DNA of 64,000 nt from Rhipicephalus microplus (Eukaryota > Arthropoda > Arachnida > Ixodida > Ixodidae). Under the pieces are notes generated by a model, which searched no databases, was not told the DNA's origin, and saw only the letters and a program-made list of their open reading frames with translations. The stretch is taken from positions 61,965,771 through 62,029,770 of the forward strand of contig NC_134705.1 of NCBI RefSeq assembly GCF_043290135.1, given 5' to 3'. The position numbers and the translations under genes were made by a program. Of the stretch, positions 55,666-64,000 are shown in pieces (the stretch's first letter is position 1; each line of letters opens with the position of its first letter).

Positions 55666-56528
55666 TAGCTGACGAGTGAGGAAGGTTGCCCCCCTCATCT
55701 CGCGAAAGAGTTGGTATGCCACTGGGCACGTTAGTCCTAGCAGATGCTGCTAAGCAAGCAGGATATCTCGCTAATAACTACTGCACGTACCTGATGTTGT
55801 ATCCTCAGAGAAAGATGAAACAAATCGATGGGGGATTTTACCATTAATTTGGTTCTGCAGAGCAGTGGGTATATAGCAAGAGCAAGTTGAGATCGAAGCG
55901 GGTGGTCGCTTCTGCATGGATGCTGCCATGCTGATTTGGAAACGCAGTTACCGGTGGTAAGAGACAAAAATACTTTTATGCGTACAAACTCAATTCGAAC
56001 CATAAACGTTTGACATTCTGATGTCGCGTAACACGCACCAAACAAATGCTAGTTTTATTGAAAGTCAGCCAAGTCAATTTTAAGGCACTTAATATATCTG
56101 GGACTATGTTTTTCTGCACAAATGTGTGGCTTTCTGACACCCCATAGCGTTAGTAGTGGTGTACCAAAAGGTTTTGGGCCTAGGGTCCGCACGAACGCAA
56201 GAGCCCAACATTGGCTTGGGTTTTGCGCATGCGTCCTGGCGCGTCGCAAGCATTTTGGGTCCCCGATTCTCAAACTCTGTATTGTTTCAGCCGGATTACT
56301 AAAGCTACAATAGCCTAAAGCCTCGAAACCGTAAACATTTGAACATCCTTCCCCGACAGGCTGAATAGGTGGCGCCATCTATTGGGGCGATAATGTCACA
56401 GGCAATCACAAAACTGTTGCAAAAACTGCCGTTCATTGTGCGTTTCGTGCGAAAACCGCGCAGCGTCGTTATTACGAATGAGTTACCTTTTTATTCATAC
56501 TCAGATTCAAAACATTACGCGAACCACG
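55665..56528. other. Unannotated flank between the TA array and N1d
   Basis: No recognisable domain or repeat. Short frames on both strands lack motifs. Unlike the flanking DNA, it shows no self-similarity within the window that I could find. Confidence 0.45.
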
Positions 56529-57212
56529 CACGGGCGCCTGCGCAAGTAGGCGTTTGGTGTGTAGCGACACCATGGACCCGAGCTAACGGGGGAGTTTCGA
56601 TTCCCTCCCACGCTTAGCCGTGCGTGGCTAAGCCGTGTCCGGGGAAAAGGGGATCCTGGGGGTTGAGCCAATGCTGGGTGATTCGACCTTTAAGGCCCAT
56701 CAGCGGCGGCAACACACCTCTTTGGCCCCGGCTTCACGTAGACGGCACACCTGGGCTGATCCACCAAGGGGAAAGCGGCAGACGCCTTTTGCTGTCTCTC
56801 CCTCTCTTCATCTTCGTCTTTCTCTCTCACATTGAATCTTTCCTGTTCTCTACTCTCTTTAATTTATCTCTGTTTTTCTTGGCGGCAAGGGTTAACCTTG
56901 TGTGGCTATTCAAACTAGGATAAACGATATTGGGTTATAGTAACTGCGTACTGCTGGCGTTGCGCAGACATGTCCACATGCTCTGCCACGTCCGCTTGTT
57001 GGACTTCGTGGTGGGTGGTAGGCGCCGTTACCGAAAAATCCACATTTTCCAATGAGATTCTCGACCCCCTCTCTAACTGATCGTGCCTCGAAAAGGGTAT
57101 GCACCGACGCAACTTCACTACTTTGGCCCAAAAATGAGAAACTTTCCCAAAATACCTTGTCCTCCACTGCGAACAATCATCTACAAAAGCAATAGCAATC
57201 TCACCCTTCCTT

Positions 57213-58310
57213 GTGGTGAAGTGCTTGAGAGAGACCATTGGAACCGGTTATAAGGCCATGAAGATGGCAAGTGGAGCTTTGCTTCTTGAACTAAAAGACA
57301 AGGAACAGTACAATAAATTCTCGCACATTGTAGCCTTTGGTAACATCCCCGTCTCTGTGAGCGCACACCGTAGCATAAATACAGTGAAGAGCGTGGTATC
57401 GGACGAAGATATGATGACACTGAGTGAAGAAGAGCTCCTAAATGGATGGAAGGACCAAGGTGTAATACATGTCCAGCACATCAAAATCAGACGTAACAAC
57501 AACGAAATAGCAACAAAGCACTTGATACTCACCTTCCACTCAACCACTTTACCTGAGACTCTCGAAAGTGGCTATATAAAACTCCATGTCTGACACTTCA
57601 TTCCAAACCCAAGGCATTGTTTCAAATGCCAGCGATTTGGTCATGCATCCCAGAGCTGCCGAGGGCAGCTGATCTGTGCTAAGTGTGGCACAACCGGCCA
57701 CAGTGCTGATGAATGTAGTCATGATGAGGTCCTCTGTGCTAACTGCGAAGGTAGTCACCCTGCATACTCCAGAGCGGGCCTAGCCTGGAAAAGAGAAAAA
57801 GAAGTAATAACTATAAAAGTAAAGGAAAATATCCCATTCAGGGAAGCAAGACAACGGATCTCGTTAACATTGGCACTAAAAACACCTTTCGCCGAAGTGG
57901 TGCAACGAGGGGCGGCACTACAAAGGCACTGGGAAGTTGCCCGGACTGCGCCTAGCGTGCTGAGGCCAACGCCACAAGCCCCTACGGCGGGAACAGCCAG
58001 CGCTGCCCTACCCACATTCAGCCTGTCCATACCAGTGACCTCTAAAAGCCCTGGCAGCAGCCAGGCCAATCACGAGGCCAAGGGGGCTTCATCGACGTCC
58101 AGCTCGGTGGGGACAAAGACTTCGTCGATCGAGGCGAAGTCTAAGCGACGCACACATCGCTCTGTAAAGCGGGCGTCCAGTGCCTCGCAAGAGGCTATGG
58201 GCACCAGTTCAATCCAAACGGTGCAGGAAGCGCCAAGGGAGCGGTGAGCTTCTCTCGATCACCCCAAAAAGGACAAGACGCCGATTACAGGGCCTGACAA
58301 AGGCCCTGTA
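57213..58310 (+). pseudogene. N1d ORF1
   Basis: Frame 57213-57593 covers the conserved N-terminal region. A TGA at about 57591 precedes the knuckles CFKCQRFGHASQSC and CAKCGTTGHSADEC; the third knuckle has lost its last Cys (CANCEGSHPAYSRAG). A stop near 58246 shortens the tail relative to N1b. Confidence 0.8.
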
Positions 58311-58364
58311 AAATGAGCTAATCTCCGTTTTCTCTGCAAACAGCACTTTTTCCTTTTTTCCAGT

Positions 58365-59950
58365 ATGGACGAAATCATACAGGGGAACGTAAGAGGAATA
58401 CTTAGAAATTAAATGACGTCCAAGAACTTCTGTGTAAGTTTAACGCGAGAGTGCTATGTGTGCAAGAAACGCACTTAACTCCTAAGCACAAGGACTTCCT
58501 ACGACAATATATTATTTTCCGAAAAGACCGGGAGGATGCTGTCGTACCATCTGGCGGTGTAGCCATTATAGTTGATCGTAGTATGGCATGCCAGCATTTG
58601 AAGCTCCGAACGGCCCTTGAGGCAGTGGCCATTCGAGCTGTACTTTTTAACAAACTCCTTACCATATGTTCTGTGTACATACCACCGCATCAACAGCTAC
58701 ACAGACGTGATCTAGAATCATTATTAGATGAACTCGCAGAGCCGTTGCTGGTTCTAGGTGATTTTAATGCACGCAATTTCCTGTGGGGCGATGCTCACTG
58801 TGATACGCGAGGACGTCTCATTGAGCAGCTCATTTTGTCTTCTAGTTTATGTCTTTTAAATATAAAGGAGCCTACGTGTTTTAGTCTTGCAAACAACACG
58901 TACTCCTCCATAGATCTTAGCATTTCATCACCGTCCCTTTTACTTGTTTTTAAGTGGAACGTTCTTCAAAACTCTTATGGGAGTGATCACTTCCCAATTA
59001 TCCTGAGTGCGCCGAACAAAGATACACTACCCCCGCAGGTTCCTTCGCGGAAGATTGACTCAGCTGATTAGGAAGGGTATAGAACTTTTACACACATGAC
59101 ATGGACTGAGCTGTCTGCCCTGACCATAGATGACGCTGTCACGTATTTTACAGCTTTTATATTTGATGCCGCATCTAAATTTACTGCCAAAATGGGCGGC
59201 ATGTCTTCTAAACGGCGAGTCCCATGGTGAAATGATGCATGCAGGACAGCACGGACCACTCAGTACAAAGCATGGGCGTTGCTTCGCTATTCCCCAACAG
59301 CAGAAAACCCGGAAAATTTCAAGCAGGTCCAATCGCAGGCAAAGAGAACGCGTTGCCAAGCTAGACGAGAGAGCTGGACAAAGTGTATATCGAGTATCAG
59401 CTCATACACAGATGAAGGAAAAGTGTGGAATAGGGTAAACAAAATTAGGGGCCAACAAACGTATTCCCAGCCACTAGTAAATAGCCTCGGGGAAAGCTTG
59501 GAGGATCACGCCAACTTTCAAAACAAAAGTTAGAAATAAAATCCGCAAGAAATGAGGCATATAATGAACCATTCTGCTTAGCAGAACTGTGAATAGCACT
59601 CAGCTGCTGTAATACATCTACCCCAGGTTCTGACAAGGTAATGTACGCGAGTCTGAAGGAACTACCCGCCGAAGCTAAAAAACCCTCCTCTCTCTTTATA
59701 ATCACATATGGTTTTCATATGTGAGGTCCTCCTCCTGGAAGGAGGCTGTTATAATTCCAATTTCCAAGCAAGGAAAGGATCCCTCTATTGTATCAAGTTA
59801 CAGACCTATAGCGTTAAAAAGCTGCCTCTGCAAATTATTTAAAAAAATGAATAGTTGCCGCTTACTCAACCACTTAGAAACAAACAAATTGCTCGACCCA
59901 TACCAGTGCAGGGTTAGAGAGGGCCGACCTACCACTGACCATCTTACACA
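58365..59950 (+). pseudogene. N1d ORF2: endonuclease and linker
   Basis: Starts MDEIIQGNVRG; the Trp before Asn has become Gly. Frame 58451-59071 holds QETHL, LVLGDFNARNFLWG and YGSDHFPII. Stops occur at about 58410, 59069 and 59229. The linker frame 59279-59533 ends at a deletion. RT begins at about 59721 (SWKEAVIIPISK) and is cut by N5. Confidence 0.82.
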
Positions 59951-61184
59951 TGTTATACACGCCAAACGTAAAGTAAACAGGTTGAGAAAACTGGTGAAAA
60001 CCAACCCATTAAAATACACACAGCAAGACCTCAGCACGGCTATTGAATACATGAAATCAAAAATTAAGACAGCTAAGCAATTCTATTTCACAAATACACT
60101 CACTAACTTTTCGAAATCAGCCCCAACGAAGTTATGGAACTACATAAACCCGAAAACTCGCAATGATGACGGAACGATAGATGTAGACAACCGAAGGTCT
60201 GCTAACCTGCTTAATGACTACTTCTGCTCTTTCTTCACGGAGGATGACGGCACACTACCACAGACACGTCCGTCGGAATTAAAGCCTCTAGATCAGCTAA
60301 TAATAACAGAAGCAGGCATACTTAATTCGCTGCTCAAACTAGATTCTAAGAAATCATCAGGACCTGACAATATATCAAATGCATTCCTTCGCAGATACGC
60401 TGAGTGGATGGCCAAGTACCTATTAATAATTTTTAACAAATCATTGTCATCAGGGACCCTCCCTAACGACTGGAAAACAGCTAAAGTAAAACCTATTCAT
60501 AAATCAGGAAGTAAAACTGAACCGTCTAACTACAGACCTATCTCACTGATATGCACAGCCTGCAAACTCTTGGAACACATCATCTTAAAGCACATAACCA
60601 AACACCTTGAAAAAGAACAAATCCTAACACCCTGTCAGCATGGATTTCGAAAAGGTGTCTCCACAGTCACCCAACTACTTGAACTTGTACACGATGCATC
60701 GCTGAGTGTCGACCTACAGAAAAAAATTGATCTTATCTTTTTAGACTTTTCAAAAGCTTTCGACCGGGTGTCACATGACAAACTACTTCATAAACTCGAA
60801 CTAACCTTGGGGAAAGGGCCCATTGTCGATTGGATAAAAGATTATCTTAGTGACCGCACCCAGTTTGTAGAAGTCAGCCGGCAACATTCCCATAAATCTA
60901 GCGGAAGATCCGAAGTTCCACAAGGAAGCGTTCTGGCTCTAATTTTATTTCTTATATACATTAATGATCTGCCTTGTAATATTCCTGTCAGCGTCAGACT
61001 TTTCGCTGATGACTGCGTTTTATACAAAGTAATTGACTCTTATAGTGACCATCTTGCATTAAACAACTCTTTATATTTAGTATTCAAATGGTGTAAAGAA
61101 TCGCAAATGACACTGAACGTTAAAAAATCAGCTGCCTTATCAATAACGAGAAAAAACACTCATCTGATTTTAACTACACTATAG
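59721..61184 (+). pseudogene. Chimeric RT frame: N1d RT start fused to N5 RT
   Basis: One open frame of 487 codons. Residues 1-76 or so are N1 RT (SYRPIALKSCLCKLFKKM, LLDPYQCRVREGRPTTDHL); the rest is N5 (KVNRLRKLVKTNPLKYTQ onward) and includes its three catalytic motifs. The insertion kept the frame by chance. There is no reason to think the fusion is used. Confidence 0.8.
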
Positions 61185-62231
61185 GCAGCGCCACACACAG
61201 CGCAGTGAAAGAGTATAAATACCTTGGCTTAACACTAACCCATGACTTTAGATGGGAACGCCACGTAAGCAACGTCACCTCGTCTGCACTGAAAAAAATT
61301 GTTTTTTTTAAATAGACGTCTGAGACTATCCCCCCCCCCTACCACAAAGCTATTAGCATACAAAACTTTTGTCAGATCAACTTTGGAGTATGCTAACGTT
61401 GTTTGGTTTCCTTCCACTAAAGAACTTATTTACAAACTCGAAGCAGTCCAAAGGAAGGCACTAAGATGCATTTATAATAAATATAGGCTAAAAGATTCAC
61501 CCACAGAATTACTAAAACAGGCCGGTATCCTCACCTTACAAAACCGAGCCAAGCTTGCGCGATTAATAATGATGTTCTAGCTAATTCACAAAGACATAAA
61601 GATTGACAGTTCCAAATACTTATCTTTAACCCAAACAAGACGAACGCGGCACAAACACGCATTATCATTACATTAGCATGTCATCCATACGGAGTCATAA
61701 ATATTAATTTTTCCTTTAATGACAGGTGAATTGAACATGCTGGATCCTAGCGTAACAACAAGCGCGACGTTATCTTCCTTTTCAACATTGCTTGAAGATC
61801 AGCTACATGCTGCCCAGTTATGAGCCTCCTGTATCATCCTTACTTCTGTATAACTTTTTTTTACATCAGTGCGTTTTTTGCTCCTGTTTTCCCTTTGTAT
61901 GCCTCTTTGTTCACTTTTTTTTGCTGTTACACTGTACATATAATTTCGTTTATCCTACAAACTGTTACTTTGTTTAATTTGACCATTTTTACATAAATGT
62001 ATTTTTTACTTCAGTTTTGCCATTATACCCCTCTTTGATCACCCCCTTTTTTACGTATTAGGATGTACTAATATTATGATGTACTATTACATTTTCTCGT
62101 CTGCCTGTGTTAACCGCCAATATCTTTTATGTATAATTGAATATTTGATATTTGTATTGTCACATTGTAGCAATTCAATATGCCTTTCCTGTAAAGATCC
62201 CTGATGGTATCGACGGTACGAATAAATAAAT
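59954..62231 (+). mobile_element. N5: 5'-truncated CR1/L2-like non-LTR element
   Basis: A different RT type without RNase H. RT motifs: FLDFSKAFDRVSHDKLLHKL (A), EVPQGSVLALILF (B), LFADDCVLY (C). The frame breaks after about 61184 and continues as 61299-61580 (thumb, VRSTLEYANVVWFPSTKEL). The 3' UTR of about 650 bp ends in an (AATAA)n-like tail at about 62220-62231. No clear duplication, as in some CR1/L2 elements. The clade is a judgement from motif style. Confidence 0.8.
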
Positions 62232-62374
62232 ACGTATCGAGGCACACATACGTGAGGCTTTTGTTCATAATGAGTTTTTTTTATCTGTGTTCCTCGACAT
62301 GGAGAAGGCCTACGATACGGCGTGGAGGTTTGGAATATTGAGAGACCTCTCACACATAGGTATACACGGTGATA

Positions 62375-62793
62375 TGCCCGGGGAGGGGTTGAGGCTGCCA
62401 CCCAAGATCCGGCGAACGACGACTCTTGCGACGCGTCTCACGAACAAGTAGAAGAGGCGTTTAATTTACATATTTGCAAGAGAAGTACATTGCAGCGAGA
62501 GCGTACTGACGCACCTTTCCATCACAAGGGCCCAGAGCGCACTCGAGACGAGCGGGTCAGCGAAGTCCAGAGAGAGAGAGAGCTCCGACCGCACACGCGA
62601 CGCGCTTTTTATACCCCTCGTCCGTGCACGTGCATCTTCTCAGACGCAGGCTGTGTCTCCCAGCGACGCTGATGTGCGTTTCCTGCGGTGCACACAGACG
62701 CCTCCCACGTTCCTGCAGGACGTGGACAGCGTTTGACCGTTACGTTGATGAGCGTCCCTTGCAAGCCACCTCCTTGCTGTGCTGGTCATAACA
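62375..62793 (-). mobile_element. L10: solo-LTR-like insertion in N1d RT
   Basis: 419 bp, TGCCCGGGG...GGTCATAACA on the plus strand. On the minus strand it starts TGTTATGACC, ends CCCCGGGCA and has a TATAAAA box (about 62611-62617) and an AATTAAA signal (about 62460), as expected for an LTR. The target bases ACGGTGATA (62366-62374) recur as ACGGTAATA at 62794-62802, a longer duplication than LTR elements normally make. No interior and no second copy in the window. Confidence 0.6.
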
Positions 62794-62804
62794 ACGGTAA
62801 TATG

Positions 62805-64000
62805 TTCAGTGTCATTGAAATCTATCTGTCTGACGGCACAGATCATTGCTCAAACTAACACGAAAGTGTTAGAGTGAGCAATGATTTGTGCCGAACATTT
62901 GTACAGGAAACCGGAGTGCCACAGGGTGGGGCGCGCTCAGCTGTACGCTCTTTATTATAAAAATGAGTTCTCTCCGTCTGTACATCTTACGTAATATCGT
63001 TTATTCAACATATGTCGACGATGTGCAGATAGGTTTTCAATAGTGTTCTCTTGGGATCTGTGAGCGACAGGTTCAGCTTGCCCTTAACAAGGTATCCAAA
63101 TGGGTTGATAAAAACGGGTTCAAACTGAATCCACAGACAAGCACCTGTGTCCTTTTTCAAAGAAAAGGGGCTTGATCCTGATCCTGAGTGGTCGTTAAGG
63201 GTGAGCGTCTACCAGTAAACACAGAACATGAGTTCCTAGGTGTAATTTTAGATGCGAAGTTAACCTTTGTACCGCACATAAAACATTTTAAAAATAAATG
63301 CTTGAAAACAATGAATATCCTAAAGGTGCTGTCACGAAAAACGTGGACCAGCGACAGAAAGTGCCCAATGAATCTGTACAGAATTCCTTATATGCTCACG
63401 CCTTGAGTATGGGGCAATCGTCTATCACTCTGCCACGCCAAGCGCTCTGAAAATGTTGGACCCTGTTCATCATCAAGGTATCCGCCTGTCCACATGCGCC
63501 TTTAGAATAAGCCCAGTTGAAAGCCTTTATGTGCAATCGGATGAGTGGTCACTCCAACTGCAGAGAACATATTGTTCCTTCATATATTTCCTTAAAGTAA
63601 ATGCGAACAGTTTGCAACCCGCATACTCCTCCATCAATTACCTGTCCAGCTCTCAACTTCTTTGCAATAGGCCTGCAATTGGACGCCCTTTCTCACTGCG
63701 TGTTAGAGACCTAGCTGAAGAAACAGATGTCCCACTGCTTGAATACCACCTCAGCCCCCCCCCCCCCCCGCTCTGCGGCTCCTGCCATGGCAGTGGCAGG
63801 TTATAGACTGTGACACATCTTTCGTAGCTGTCACAAAGCATGCCTCCCCCATAATACACATTCGGATGTATTTCTTAGAGCTGCAACATAATTATGACTG
63901 TCCAGAATATTATACTGATGCATCCAAGTCCCATACTGGCGTGTCTTATGCAGTGGTCGGCCCATCCTTCTCGGATGCCGTCGTTCTGTCCACCAGCACA
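62805..64000 (+). pseudogene. N1d ORF2: RT to RNase H, runs off the window
   Basis: Collinear with N1b 8490-9640. Motif B (GVPQGG, near 62918) is followed by a frameshift, motif C reads YVDD (near 63010), then a stop. Frame 63453-63806 is the RT thumb region. A poly-C run (about 63755-63768) sits in the linker where other copies read PPWQW. The last bases are the start of RNase H. Confidence 0.82.
62835..62892. repeat. 58-bp inverted repeat (27-bp arms, 4-bp loop)
   Basis: Arms GGCACAGATCATTGCTCA... (62835-62861) and ...TGAGCAATGATTTGTGCC (62866-62892) pair with about three mismatches around GAAA. The right arm lines up with the normal N1 RT sequence before motif B; the left arm is its reverse complement and has replaced the usual bases. 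Confidence 0.9.

Larger units (their letters stand above)
56529..64000 (+). mobile_element. N1d: fourth N1 copy, with N5 and L10 inside, cut by the window end
   Basis: The 5' leader (GGGCGCCTGCGCAAG onward) lacks the first bases found in N1a/b. ORF1 and ORF2 follow in order and continue to the window edge inside RNase H (TDASKSHTGVSY near 63917). Insertions: N5 at about 59954-62231 and L10 at 62375-62793. About 110 bp are missing near 59515, and a small inverted duplication lies at 62835-62892. Confidence 0.9.

Overview
This 64 kb window looks like eukaryotic, repeat-rich nuclear DNA, most probably from an ixodid (hard) tick. The basis is the kind of repeats present: tRNA-derived SINEs with an (AATC)n tail resembling the tick SINE 'Ruka', I-clade non-LTR retrotransposons that carry their own RNase H, Ty3/gypsy elements with a tRNA primer site just after short LTRs, and long (TA)n tracts. 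I see no convincing host gene, rRNA, functional tRNA, CRISPR array or bacterial-style operon. Almost everything that can be recognised is a retroelement, and much of it is nested. The species is an inference.

Element names used here, by position. LTR elements: L1 979-14371, L2 stub 25353-25497, L3 25506-28610, L4 28667-34475, L5 28799-32011 (inside L4), L6 34496-40048, L7 40135-43875, L8 43945-55592, L9 44566-47038 (inside N2a), L10 62375-62793 (solo-LTR-like). Non-LTR elements: family N1, copies a (2273-14097), b (4940-10746, inside N1a), c (14372-16099), d (56529 to window end); family N2, copies a (44054-52635, inside the L8 LTR) and b (42388-43788, inside the L7 LTR); N3 16870-21890; N4 21891-23310; N5 59954-62231 (inside N1d); N6 48391-49000 (inside N2a). 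SINEs lie at 612-790, 11424-11663 and 18946-19135.

Layout. 1-978 is flank with one SINE remnant. 979-14371 is an old gypsy element split by N1a, which was itself split by N1b and by a full SINE. 14372-23310 is a chain of decayed non-LTR fragments. 23311-25210 is AT-rich with nothing recognised. 25211-55664 is the most unusual part: six LTR elements lie end to end, and each outer boundary is a (TA)n microsatellite. They read as repeated integrations into one TA tract. Within this array, L5, L9, N2a, N2b and N6 are secondary insertions with their own target-site duplications. 55665-64000 is unannotated flank followed by a fourth N1 copy broken by a CR1/L2-like element, a solo-LTR-like insert and a small inverted duplication.

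Only a few reading frames remain long: N1b ORF1 (395 codons), the L6 pol (1164 codons, all catalytic motifs present), the L9 gag-only ORF (618 codons) and the L7 gag ORF. L6 is the best candidate for a recently autonomous element, since its LTRs differ at 3 of 238 positions by eye. L7, L8 and L9 carry gag but no pol, so they would depend on enzymes supplied by others. All coordinates of decayed elements are judged by eye from self-comparison inside the window.
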